Shown: piece after piece, positions 24,668 through 36,865 of the stretch | Layout: each line of letters begins with the position of its first letter | How positions within the stretch are numbered: the stretch's first letter is position 1 | DNA from: Lutraria lutraria | Lineage: Eukaryota; Mollusca; Bivalvia; Venerida; Mactridae | Assembly (NCBI GenBank): GCA_964023205.1 | Contig: OZ026842.1 | Coordinates: forward strand, 36,657,501 to 36,721,500 | DNA length: 64,000 bases | Reading direction: 5' to 3' | The notes under the pieces: model-generated | Database searches by the model: none | What the model was told of the DNA's origin: nothing | The model's input: the letters and a program-made list of their open reading frames with translations, nothing else | Program-made: the position numbers and the translations under genes

Positions 24668-25352
24668 CAGTTCAGTCGATATGATATCCTGATCCAAGGT
24701 GTTTAATTATAAGGAGTGTTGTGCACAAATTCATATTAAGTTCTCATCCCATTACCGGCCTCAGTACGATAACCGCGCGATGATTGCTCAATATCCGTAT
24801 GAGTCCACGGGCACTGCACGGACAACGAGCGACTGTTTTAGGGCTAATGTACAAGAACCGTGCAATGATTTTTACGATTGTATCTTCTCCGTACGAGTTT
24901 GTTTGGGCACAATGTCCAAGGAAAATCGTGCGTTGCCTGCTGCGACATACGAGCTGCGGACGTACGATCTTTCTCGTATAACTTTTCATTAAGCAAACGC
25001 TTAGGGACTGTGGAGATCGTGAATCCGTAAGAAAATCGTATGGACGGACGCCGCACGGAACGGATGCTACAGCCAATCTACGGGCACCACAGACGCCTTG
25101 CTAACCAAAATGGCAACGAGGCATAATGCAGACGAATTCAAAGTAAACATAATGGGTTTGAATTATATGAGACAGTGAAATATTATATCTCAAGAAGATA
25201 ATCTGTTTAATTCTTTTGGAAGTGTAAAAAAAAGAAATTCTGCAGATTATATTTTTTTAATCGAATGATGGGTTTGCAAATATTTGCTTTTGTAGCGCTG
25301 AATGATATGAATACTATTCAAAACAGGTTCTTGTTTATCAATCCTTTCCTTT
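24668..25352. other. CpG-rich block without supported gene
   Basis: 24690-25080 has open frames on both strands and many CGTACGA-type words. None gives a recognisable domain or convincing splice signals. Even, both-strand openness without codon structure suggests a repeat rather than a gene. 25140-25352 is AT-rich, nothing seen. Confidence 0.4.
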
Positions 25353-25763
25353 CATAATTATACCTGTACTTTATTTGTACGTGTCAGCTCTGTTCCATGA
25401 CATGAACAACATTAAAGATCCAAGACAAATAAGTTTTTTTAAACCTGCTTTTATTCACCTCAGCATGTATATACATTTATCATGTATACCGTTCGTATTG
25501 AAGTAGCTACATTCATTATTATCAGGCAAATCAAAATAGGGTATCATTAATCAGCAAGTTATTATCAACTATTGATGGTTTAAATCAAATTCGAACGCAA
25601 AGTACAGGGTCAATGTCGATGTTTATACAAATTACTTAGGATAATTTGAATAATTCGCAATTATACTCATGTAGTCAACAAGTTCTTGTAAAATTTAATC
25701 AAATAAACACCTGCGTTTTAAAGGCACACTTATCACTATTTTTGTTTGTAAGTTCGTGTGTTT

Positions 25764-25987
25764 GTTTATATCGGGTTTTACGCCCCTTTTCAACAGTCAG
25801 AGTCATATGAGGCGGTCATTTCACATAATCATCGTTCCTGGGAAGAACCAGCGCTGGACTCACATCCTCCGTGAGCAACTGCCTACCTTCCAAAACAAAG
25901 AGACATGGTCCGTAGCTGGGCTCGAACCCACGACCCTCTAACAATAATTGTATGTAAGCGACTTTAATTACTCGACCACGGAGGCGG
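25764..25987 (-). mobile_element. tRNA-derived SINE in repeat copy 3
   Basis: Nearly identical to the copy at 398-622, with B box GGGTTCGAGCCC and A-box region CCGTGGTCGAGT on the minus strand. Confidence 0.75.
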
Positions 25988-26343
25988 GTTCGGTATCATG
26001 AATCTAAATATAAAATGATGTTATAATTTGATGTAATGAGCAATACATTCGAGGTTAGAAATGATGTTATTAAATACTAGTAACTATTTATTATTTAGCC
26101 TTATCAGCATAATAAATGCAGTGGCATTTCAAATCAGCGGGTCAATATCTATATAACTTCCCGGTCCGGGGACAAATAACAGAGCCTACATCAAATCACT
26201 TATTAATTTACATGACTATATTATAATAATTATGATATAATGAGCGCTAGATCCGAGGTTAAAAACTTGAAAGAGGTGATCGGTTTCAAGTTGTAACGCG
26301 CTCGACTGCTAAACTTATTTTGTATAAAAATAATAACATCGTT

Positions 26344-27529
26344 CCGGTGTAACTTTTTCAAGCCCCCACCCACCTTTCATGTTATCCCCCGGTAACTTAA
26401 GAACGTTTACAAATTATGGGCCCCGGTAACATTAAAACGTTTTCAAACTCCCTCCCCCGTTTTAATAATCCCTTCCCGGTAACTTGAAAACGTTTTCAAA
26501 CGCCTCCCCAACCTATGTTAATTCTTACTTGAGAAAACGTTTATATTTTCAGGTTATAATTCATTCGTATGATTCACAGTCAACAAAGTTTATTGACATG
26601 TATTTCTTAACTGAATTTACGCGATGATTACATAAAGCTATGGCATCCTATTAGGGTCATGGAGAGTATACACCCTTATTCAATTAATGAACAAAAATGC
26701 AAGACCTGACCTTTGCAATCACACATTTACTTGTGTTCAGAAAACCTACAATATTTGATTGTTTTTTATCTAATTTTTGGCAAAATAATTCAAGATTCCA
26801 TTGGTATTTGCGCAATAACGCTCATATGATTCCATAATGAAGAAATGAACTTGTCAGTATATGACGTCATATGGTTTCGTCATTAGGACCACATTATTTG
26901 TTATTACTAAAGTTGGACATAGCATATGTGTTAAACTCAGACCCCTTTGGGTAAAACTAGAGGTTCACAGAATCTCCCAAACACACACATAAGAGACAAG
27001 CACTTAACATTAAAATTCATTATTAACGTATGACCGTATTATGCAATAAGATAAAACAACTTTAACGAATAATAAAAAGTATCGCGCTACACTCCTAAAT
27101 AATCCTGAAAACTTCCTTTATGTTGCAAATGCAAAATCCAAACCGTCTGTGATGGGGATCGAACTCACTTTATGGTTGCTAAATAACTGTAGTTCGTGCA
27201 TTTATGTGTTTGTAATCTCCTTATTCGTGTGCAAGCTCTCTCTTATTATGAATTTTCAAATTTTTACCCGGGGTAATCTGAAAACTTTTTTTAAAGCATT
27301 CCCGGGGGTAATCTGAAAACGTTTTCAAAGCACACCCGGGTAACCTGAAAAAAGTTTTTAGATTACCGGGTAGGGCATTTGAAAATGCAGGGGGTAATCT
27401 CAAAACGTTTTAAATGTACCCCTTCCGGTAACTTAAAAACGTTTTCAAATTTCCGGGGGAAATCTGAAAACATTTTTATGTTAATGAAAGGTAACTTGAA
27501 ATGGGGGAAGTTTGAAAACGTTACACCGG
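26344..27529. repeat. CCGGTGTAAC palindromic element, longest copy
   Basis: Outer arms are at about 26344-26545 and 27264-27529. The centre is shared with copy 1 plus an extra ~300 bp. The arms repeat GAAAACGTTTTCAAA in both orientations. Confidence 0.75.
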
Positions 27530-28482
27530 CTTAAGCTTACAATAATGAACACGACAAGTAGCTATATAGTGCTCTGAAGATTTTATTTCATGTCTCCGTT
27601 CTTATAATTTGCTAGACCATAAGTTTAAACCTTTTAACCATTTATACAACTCAACCAAAATCATTATTTATCAATTATTTCAGTACATTGTGTTATCAAT
27701 ATATTGTGCATATCAAATCGTCTATTTCATGGGCTTCCTTATAATATGACTTTCTACATTGTTTGTCTTTCACGTTATATTATTATTCAACAAGTATATA
27801 TACTTCAGAGCAGTGTTGATTGTGTGTATTCACGTTGATAAGATGTCTTATGCTCATACTGAATAAACATTTCTGTATTCTGTATATTTCAGTTTTTGTG
27901 TGTTTTTTTCAAATTACTCGGTCTTATTATTCTTTTCTTATGGTACAAGACAATGCGTTCACCAGTCCACATGCTACCAAAACTTGTTGATCAAGCCTTT
28001 ACTAGCGCTTCAAACTCATGAACATGATTTAATAACCGAAATCTGTTTGAACTGTACGTGCATTATTTCAGCGCATATGTTATTACAGTGTTTTTTTTAA
28101 AAATTAACGCCCCCTCAGGTATAGGCGACTTTACATAGAAAAAGGGAATGGGGTATAATAATGGGAATGAATGTCCGTGATTTGCTTCTTGCAGGGACAC
28201 TACATTCCATTAGCGTTCATTCAATATAAATGTAGCAGTACTTAAATTGGATCACAATCGAGAACGAAATTAAGTAAGTACAGACACAAAAATATTTGAA
28301 AAATGTAGTAGCACTAAAACCCCAATTAATGTGCTTTCATCATTAGATAAAAGAAAAATCAGATATAGAACGGATTTAACAAATGATATTTTTTTCAATT
28401 TTGCTATTTGCTGACATTATAAAATTGGGTCGAAATCGAGAGAAATGTACTACTCAAATAAAGTTATTCATATAATTTTATG

Positions 28483-28627
28483 TACAGTACAACCTCTATA
28501 GAGCAACACCCTGTGGGAGCTGCAAATATTAAATGTATGGTAAATATCAACTTATGGAAATTTTGAATGTATTGTTATAGAGAGGTTGTTGCTCTACAGA
28601 GGGCCGCACTGAAGAGGTTGTACTGTA
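28483..28627. mobile_element. 145-bp MITE, pogo/Tigger-like ends
   Basis: It begins TACAGTACAACCTCTATAGA and ends inverted as AGAGGTTGTACTGTA. Both ends abut TA. Ends of CAGTACAACCTCT type with TA duplication are known in pogo/Tigger (Tc1-mariner) MITEs. It is too short to code. Confidence 0.7.
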
Positions 28628-28749
28628 TATTGAATCGAAAACACCAATTAAATGTGTTTTAATCAAATGATGATTGAAAATCAGATCTTGTTTGACTAGC
28701 TTTTAACTTTATGTACACGGTCTAGATTTACGTTCACAATTTTATTCAA

Positions 28750-29754
28750 GGAAATTCGTTTTATGTATCTTTCCAGTCGATATTTCATTGCACACCGTAT
28801 TGTATATGTAGCAATTTAGTTAACTTCGCTCTAATTGCTACGTATTTTGCATCAAGGCATTTGACTTTTTCTCTCTCAAAAATCATTTATGCTTTTACGG
28901 ATCGCGATGGCACAAATGAAAGGTTTGTGTACATTCTGATACTACAATTTATATGGTTTAATGTTTATTTTCATCTGTTTATTGCAAATATACAGTTTAA
29001 ACTAGAAAATCGTGTGACGTATATAAGAAAAAAAATGGCGGATAAATCTCTGGTTTTTATAAACCTTTATATTTATCATTTTTACTAGTCCCCTACCGGT
29101 GTTTACACCGGAGAGGACTATAGGTCGGCCCTCTGTCCGTGAATGGTCAAAATATGGACACAACTTCTTGATCCTATGATAACTTAAATACGTTTCATGC
29201 TAAGTTGATGAAATTTGGGTACGTAGATATGTACATAAATAGATGACAATGTTGACTGAGAAATGTTAATACCGAAGCATGGACTTTCTTTGACTGGACA
29301 GTTCCAAATTTTAGGATTTCTCCGACCAGTCACTAGCTGCCAATGCCCATCCGGAAGGGAACTTTATACCGTTGGTTTGTTTATATTGACCAGCCATTAT
29401 AAAATACAATTAAACTTCTTCGGTGATATCGATAGTTACAAAAGTCTAGAACGTGATTCAGGTACATGGTCCATGAAAATACCTACAACCAAGGTTATTC
29501 AATACGAAATTAAGATACTTTGGTTTTGGAATGAATCGAGTGCTCTTGTCTGCCATTGTTCCGAATCGGTGTCATTTGTTTTCAATACTGACTACAGTGT
29601 AATGGGTAGTTAATTTGAAGATTTAAACTGATTTTATTTTCCAAATAAAATCAATAAATTATTTAGTAATAAAACCTGAGCTTGTCATCATTCAATATTA
29701 TAAATATGAATTTCCCGTATCACAAACTCCGTATTTAACACTTCAGGTATAACA
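28750..29754 (+). promoter_or_regulatory. BTB gene 2 upstream region with a repeat insertion
   Basis: 28800-29050 matches the flanks of BTB gene 1 and the orphan copy at 11220-11500. At about 29090-29370 an unrelated segment begins CCCCTACCGGTGTTTACACC, absent from gene 1. Similarity resumes in CTTGTCTGCCATTGTT (about 29547) and continues to the start codon. A 116-codon ORF crossing this insertion is not credible as a gene. Confidence 0.45.
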
Positions 29755-31055
29755 ATGGCGGAAATTATGCCGCCGTCCAAAAAAGTAAAAGTTTCGCTTT
29801 CGACCCCTGAACCATTCACGACAAAAAGTGACCCTGATGACATAGATCTGAAGTTTGATGATGGAACGACTTTATACGTACACCCAGCCTTCATGTCGCT
29901 TATGTCTCCGGTGTTTAAAGCTATGTTTAAACACGATTTTAAGGAAAAGAATACAAAGAAACCAAGGTTTCCAGGGAAAAAGTCAGAGGATTTTCTAGAA
30001 TTTCTGATGTGTTTACATCCTGCTCATCTGAAACCTGTCGACAGTGAGTTTTTTCCCTTCTCTGATTTTCTATGAACTGAATATTATGTGAAATAAAGAA
30101 TAACGTGTGTAATTTAATAAAAACAATCATCAGGCCCCAATGTTATAAAAGTTATTGTTGGTTTCCTAGCTCAAATCTCGTATATTGTCTTATAATCTTT
30201 CTAACGGTTATTATGATCAGACAGCACTGATATGATTAATCATAAAGAGAGCATATTTGATCTGAATATATATTTAAACATTTGCTTTATCTGCTCTATC
30301 TTTTCATTTGTCAACCATAATACTTCAAGAAATATATTGAGATTTACGTTCGGAACCATTTATAAGTTTTATAACCTTGGGACTTGTTGTTTCCACCATG
30401 GAGCTTTTCTTAATATGATAATTTGATATTAAGACAATCTGGACGACATACGTAAACGCAGACGTCAAATACAGAAGACACACAGAATTATCACACTCAC
30501 TAAGACGACATACGCCGACGGCACGACCAGATGACACAAAGTGCATGACAATTCCGAGTGCGCAGTGACATTTATTTAATTGTCATTAGTACCATCATAT
30601 TCTGTAGGTAGTTCATGAATTAAATTATTATTTCAGATACAAATGTTCTTAGAATTGTTGGAATAGCACATGAGTATCAAGTTCCAAGCATTCTATCTAG
30701 ATGTGAAACTGTTATGATGAGCATGTTGGCTGAGAGCATAACAAATATAGGGGGTAGATGGTCGTATTATGATACACGTTATCTGCCAAAAATGATTGTA
30801 TGTTTAGACATCTTCAACATTTCAAACACATTGAACATCACAAAAGTTAAAGATGTTGCCATTAAGAACGTTGCTCGGTTTGGTGTAGAATTATATACTC
30901 AAGCAAGCGACTACCGTAGCTATTCAGAAGAAGTAAAAGAACTACGAATACAATGCGCCGACAAGTTTCAACAAATACCGGATAACTGCAGATATGAGAT
31001 ATTATTTCAGCGATTGAGATACATTGATGATAACAACTTCTATGGGAAAACGTAA
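29755..31055 (+). CDS. BTB/POZ domain protein, gene 2 (two exons)
   Basis: Exon 1 is 29755-30043 and exon 2 is 30637-31055. The donor is CGACA/GTGAGT and the acceptor TTATTTCAG/AT, with phase conserved with gene 1. The coding length is again 708 bases, 235 aa, although the exons differ in length by 15 bases in compensating directions. BTB features: DIDLKFDDGTTLYVHPAFMS, SPVFKAMFKHDFKEK, FPGKKSEDFLEFLMCLHPAH, then VLRIVGIAHEYQVPSIL. SPVFKAMF with DFKEK is closer to the usual BATH-type BTB signature than gene 1. Both frames are intact, so both copies may be working. It lies between two pogo-like MITEs. Partners and function are unknown. Confidence 0.88.
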
Positions 31056-31412
31056 TTATTGAATTAACAATACGAGTTCATAATACACAACAAAACATAT
31101 TTATGTATACACAATATTTCATTTGATATACATATAATACAGTAATATCATTGTCTCTATTTCAGCGTAAAATTCTTTTATTTCATGTATTTTCTTCTTG
31201 ATTTTCTGTTGGGTTATGCGATTTTTTTAAAATCATTAATACAATTCAGTTATACTAATTATGTTTCTTAGATATCCCAGTCACGTTATTATGCTAACGG
31301 CCATTACTGCAATGTTATGATTATAATTTATTTACTGGCAATCATATACTTAATGTAATCCATATTGGGCGTATCAACTCATCATTTTTTATGGTTTAGA
31401 TTGAAATATACT

Positions 31413-31592
31413 TACAGTACAACCTCTCCAGAGCGACCCTCTGTAGAGCAACACCCTCTCTATAACGACACCTTCAAAATTTCCCTAAGCTGATATTTAC
31501 TATAAATCTAACCTCTGTAGTGCAACAACCTCTAAACAACGGCCACTATTTGTAGCTCCCACAGGGTGTTGCTCTACAGAGGTTATACTGTA
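31413..31592. mobile_element. 180-bp MITE, pogo/Tigger-like ends
   Basis: It begins TACAGTACAACCTCTCCAGA and ends AGAGGTTATACTGTA, with inner inverted words GAGCAACACCC and GGGTGTTGCTC. It is the same family as 28483-28627 and lies 358 bp after the BTB gene 2 stop. Confidence 0.7.
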
Positions 31593-31599
31593 CTTGTTA

Positions 31600-32490
31600 C
31601 GGACTTATCTTTATAAATTATGTCTGTTTTGTCGGTACATATTATGAGAACCCATGCGAAGGATAGGCGGTTTCCAAACACCAGATTGAATAGTTTCAAA
31701 CCAGTCTTCATTAAACACAATCGAAATGTTCACGGGCACAATATCTTGTCATAATCGACCACGAGTTAAATTTCCTCCGCTAATTGCAATAAAAAAAAAT
31801 GATGAAATATAGAGAATACATGGTTGGTGCCGGATATGGAGAAGGTTTATCCGGTGAGTGAGAAAGCGTATCTTGGCGAGCTTTAGTACTTTTTTCGTAC
31901 GTTATTCTCCTTTTGCATAATATTTTCTGTTCGTATAGACTACCCTTTCCCTTCCTTTGAAGTGACATCGCTTATCTCAGTGAGAATCCAAATCAGATTC
32001 ATTGACGCGCGATCCTCATTCTGTATTAATTGTTATTGGACTCCCTCACTGTGTATAATTTTCTACATCGTTTGTTGCCAAGGACACTATATTAATTACA
32101 GGGATATACAATCGCTTATCAGCCACTGACAAAAAACAGATTATAAGTACATTTACTAGTCATGAGCGGAAAGGTGTAGAAACCGATGGAATACGGTGTC
32201 CTTGGTCAGTGGTCATACATGTATACTACTGACTCGTCGTGTCAACTTTCGTATATTTCTATTTGTTTTTATTTACAACAAGTCACTTAAAATAAAAACC
32301 GAAATTTTCGTTTCAGTGGAATCTTTATATTCTCTTTTTGCATGTTTTGTATTTTTGATCTCCGGAAACATACATAATTTTAGTAATAAGTAGTTGACTT
32401 ATTTATATTTGTTTATTATCTATGCTTGATGTGTTTACTAATTCCGGACTGTGATGCTTTTCTCTTTGTTGATGAAAAATACTTATGTGT
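31600..32490. repeat. BTB gene 2 downstream flank (duplicated block)
   Basis: It shares GGATAGGCGGTTTCCAAA, GAGCGGAAAGGTGTAGAAAC and TTACTAATTCCGGACTGTG with the region after BTB gene 1. No gene is seen. Confidence 0.6.
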
Positions 32491-33696
32491 TTTATCTGAA
32501 ATATATTTCAGTCCTTCATGTCCTATCATATGTACATTATTGCACTATTGCAAATAGTGATCACGCCTAAAGTCAAAGTCAAAATTCTTTTATTACACTT
32601 ATATCACTTCCATGACAAAATTAAAGAATAAACATGATATCATATTGTTACATATACAATGATTTTCATAACAAACAACAACAAAAAAATGAAAATGAGG
32701 AATGAAATCTTTCCAACAACTTACATGTATTCGGTGTTGATATTATTATCATGAAAACGTACATCTTTGTTTTAGGAGAATATTTCATATATCTACAACG
32801 TATTCATTAGTGCTACGTATGCATGTAAATTGAGTGTCAGCATCTTTGTGCACTCAGCCCGTACTTGCATTTTATCTTAATTGTTTTCTAATAAGATTCA
32901 GTTTTCTGGATTTTCATGTTACCCATCGGCACTTAATTGTTTTGAAAAGATGCATCAACGTTTTCAGATTGCATTCAGAAAAAAGAGGACGAATAATTAA
33001 TAAAGAATGAACATAACCCTGGAAGTAAACATATCAATATAATATACAAAATGTTTGAACTTAGTATAAAGTTTTCATTTTGGGTCAGTGTATTATAATC
33101 CGCCAACAATGATTTAAAAATAGTTGACACTTGATAGTAAGAATTGTTTCCCTTGAATTGGTTATTTCAGACAAAACAGAAACTGAGATCTTGCCTTTAT
33201 TTGAAGTGTTATTTTGCAAAGAAATTATGTACAATGTAGTACGTTTCTATATATATTATAAGTATAAATAGTAAACAGGTCAAAATGTTTATTGATATAA
33301 TTGTAAAAGTGTAGTTATAATACTGATGCAAAATAGTTTATTATTAAATTCATTGTAACCATTACGTTAATAAATATACTGTTCATATACATAAGCTACT
33401 GAAATAAACATTTTCTAACTAACTTACTGACTTTCTGATTCAAAAACATATTACTTATCTTATAGTTACCATTAAATTAATTGTATCCGTTCTGCCAGTC
33501 GTACATGTACGTGAAAATGAAAATGACAAAGCCTGAGGAAGATATTCATGCATTTAAAGACAGAAGTGAAAACAAATATAAAACAACGAATGATAAAAAA
33601 TGACACACATTTATCTACATAAAAATCCCATCCTTCCAAAAGGACCACACGACCAAAGAACTTCACCAACCCAAAAAAAACCCTCTTCAAAGAAAT
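32491..33696. other. AT-rich intergenic, nothing recognised
   Basis: No ORF or structural element can be supported. ORFs that reach into the N run are artefacts. Confidence 0.4.
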
Positions 33697-33896
33697 NNNN
33701 NNNNNNNNNNNNNNNNNNNNNNNNNNNNNNNNNNNNNNNNNNNNNNNNNNNNNNNNNNNNNNNNNNNNNNNNNNNNNNNNNNNNNNNNNNNNNNNNNNNN
33801 NNNNNNNNNNNNNNNNNNNNNNNNNNNNNNNNNNNNNNNNNNNNNNNNNNNNNNNNNNNNNNNNNNNNNNNNNNNNNNNNNNNNNNNNNNNNNNNN
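33697..33896. other. Assembly gap (200 N)
   Basis: Exactly 200 unknown bases, a usual placeholder for a gap of unknown length. Order and distance across it are uncertain. Confidence 0.98.
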
Positions 33897-36865
33897 CATA
33901 CACAAATTTTGGATAAAATACTGTCTCCCCCATCGCCTTTGAACGATCTGTAGCGCTTACAAGCTTAATGGGCCCAACCGCACACTACCCCTTGGAAAAA
34001 ACATAACTCCTTAAAAGACAATTACAAAAATAAAATGTATGTACTTAGAAACCTATTGAGTTATGGCATCACAAAGAAAAGCTAATGAATTAGGATTTGA
34101 TAGGGATACAAATGCTAGACGATTTCAGTGAAGCCAGAACAAATATAGAAAACAAAAGCCATCAACTAAAGGCAAAACTGAAACAGTTCAACTATCAAAT
34201 CACAGGGTTTTACGAAGGAAGAAATGACCATTATCTAAAAAATATTGTAGAAAATTACTTACTAAATGTACATTAGACACTACACCTATTGATGAATGGA
34301 TAGAAGGGTGAGTGAAAATTAAAATAAATGAAAGAAAAAAAGTAATATAATGCATGTCTGATTTCAACATTCTTATACATATAGACAGTTTGTAAATTTA
34401 TAAAATACCAAAACAAACAATTAAAAAACAGTTTTAAAAATAAAACAATGAAAGTAGAAAAGTAATATGATTTATGCTTGATTTCAATATTATTATGCAT
34501 ACGGGTGGTTTGTTAAGTTAAACAGGTTCCTGTAATATGCACAATCCTTGCCGTCCACAAGTAACTGACAACTTCTTCATATGATCTCACTGATCAATAT
34601 GTAGTGGTGGACGAATGGAATAGCATTGGATATTAAATTTTAGGGAAACTGTTTTTCATTAAACATACATGTATTTGTATACACAAAAATACTATTAGAT
34701 ATCAACTACTAAGATAAAATGTCTTAAAATGCACATACTTGTAGACATAGAATCATAATGATTATATAATATTATATGAGGCTAAGCAATGTCTAAAGAT
34801 ACACATACTTGTATACATATATACAAAACTATAATAGGCTATTAGATGTTAAAAAAAGAAGATATTATAAAAAAATGCCAAAAAATACATATACTGGTAT
34901 TCATATACAAATTATATTTTTGGATATCAGATATTAGGATTATGTTCTAACAAACGCTTCTTGAGTATGTACTAAAATCTTATGAATTTTTGTATACAAT
35001 GTACCATTTAAAGACGTCATGACTCATGAATTACATACATCATGATTGCCCTATAAAAGAAACGTATACTAGTAAATGAAATAAAACAAGAGTCGAGTTT
35101 AAACTGCATGTAGTCCAAATAGAATAATTATTATCATTTGATCAATAAATAAACACATTTTGTTTGGTTTGAATCTGATCGGTCATATTCAATGGTGTAA
35201 CATGATATTGCACATGCTATTTTAAAGCTGCACGGTGATTAATGTTATATTCAAATACTAAATAAATGATGTTGATATGGAAATATAGGTAGCGGAACCA
35301 ACTGTTAGACGTATGGTCAAATGAAATGTCCGATATGCATCCTCAACAATGTGATAATTGTGTAATTTTAACCGGATTGGAATTAAGAGAGACGAACACA
35401 AAGTTAGCTATAGCAAGCATCGGTATCAAAATTTACAATTTCATAAGTCCCAAACACAAGCGCACTGTTCATCAAGCAATCATAGAGCACGATTGAAAAC
35501 AAATTGACACACTAATTAAATATATCCAAAATACCATTGCTACTAAAGGAAACTTGATTGCATGTATCAATAGTTGTGCTTGTGCATAAGACTTATGAAT
35601 TTGTAAATTTTTATACCCATAACAATATTTCTGTTTTAATTAAACTCGGATTAAATTCATGCAACAGACGACATTTAAATCTTTGAATAATAATACAAAT
35701 GTATGCTCATCAACATGTGCGTGAAACGTCGTAATACACGGAAAGCGCGATGGTTTTGGTAAATAGCACTGCTGTTGACATGATGTCCATTTGTCTTAGT
35801 CGATTCTTTTGACTGTAGAGGTAACCGAATAAGCTAAGTACATTAATTGGTTGGTAATCGTTTAGCATTATCGCCGTAGCAACGAGGGCCTGATAAAAAA
35901 TTATTGCGGGTGAGAGCCGAGGATGCATGTTCGTTTTAAAACTGAACATACCTACTACATGTAGTATATTGATGATAAGTTTTCTGTTTTTATATAATAA
36001 AAGGCCTAGACCAATTTTTCCCCGGGGAAAATGGCCAGTGGGGGTGGGATTGGGTGGGTAGGGGGGATTGGCCTGTTACATCGGTATTTAGAATATGGAT
36101 CATAGCGTACTCGTGTGCATGTAACCGCAGTACAGTACATCTTTCCAGGTAAATGAAGCGGACACAAATTGCGTAACTACTGGTAGTTTCTGTTGGATCG
36201 TAATTGATTTATCAATAATTTTACATTATACACAGACGGGCTGGGGTCTACTTTTACTTCCTTATTCGTCGATCGTTCATTTGGCAAACTAGTTTGAATA
36301 TGACACGTCACCTTTAACGGTTAAACAAGATAACTCTTGCACTTCTCGAGTTGTTAAAAAGAGGTAATTTGTCTTCGTGTGTTCTCATGCCTTGATGTTA
36401 ATGACAGGTAAACGATGAGACCAGTTCTGAGAAGAACCGTTTCCCCTTTAATCTATCTTTACAAACGTGACAATGGGGCGAGTATAACCCAGTTGATTAC
36501 CTTATAGCTAATTGTTTCTGCTACATGTAACTGTATGAAACTAATCCGTCTTTAAGAAGGACAGTACGTTTATGTATACGCTAAACTGTCATGGAAACGC
36601 ATGTGCCAGATTGACAAGATCATAAATTGAGTTGAGCCGTTTTGCATATCGACTTTCGACTAGAGTATAATACACACGTTATGATACAAGTGTATCTTTC
36701 CTCTCACGTTCCAATAGATATAGCATACCCACTGAAACTCATACGCTCAACCCTTTGTCAATCGCAATTCTACTCACCAAAATCACCGTGTTTTCCGCGT
36801 AATAAGACGTCTACACGCACATGTCCATGACGCACATAAGCATCCTTGATTTTGATCTGCCTTAT
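33897..36865. other. AT-rich intergenic, no supported gene
   Basis: 34270-34500 holds two related segments around the words TAATATGATTTATGC and TAATATAATGCATG, and TTTCAACATTCTTA against TTTCAATATTATTA, about 125 bp apart (a small tandem duplication). Around 34670-34930 ACACATACTTGTA words recur. It ends at the 3' end of the TNF-like gene. Confidence 0.4.

Larger units (their letters stand above)
25353..27985 (+). repeat. 2-kb dispersed repeat, copy 3 (right end truncated)
   Basis: Collinear with copy 1 up to CATGCTACCAAAACT near 27983, where similarity stops before the common right end. Relative to copy 1 it has an extra insertion of about 300 bp (about 26605-26925). Confidence 0.85.

Noticed and set aside
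24699..25076. Four overlapping ORFs of 65-110 aa on both strands
   Set aside because: Openness on both strands in a CpG-rich block, no splice signals and no domain; probably a repeat.
29263..29613. 116-aa ORF upstream of BTB gene 2
   Set aside because: It spans the edge of a repeat insertion and duplicated non-coding flank; not recognised as protein.
33472..33953. ORFs of 72-153 aa crossing the N run
   Set aside because: They are open only because unknown bases are not read as stops.
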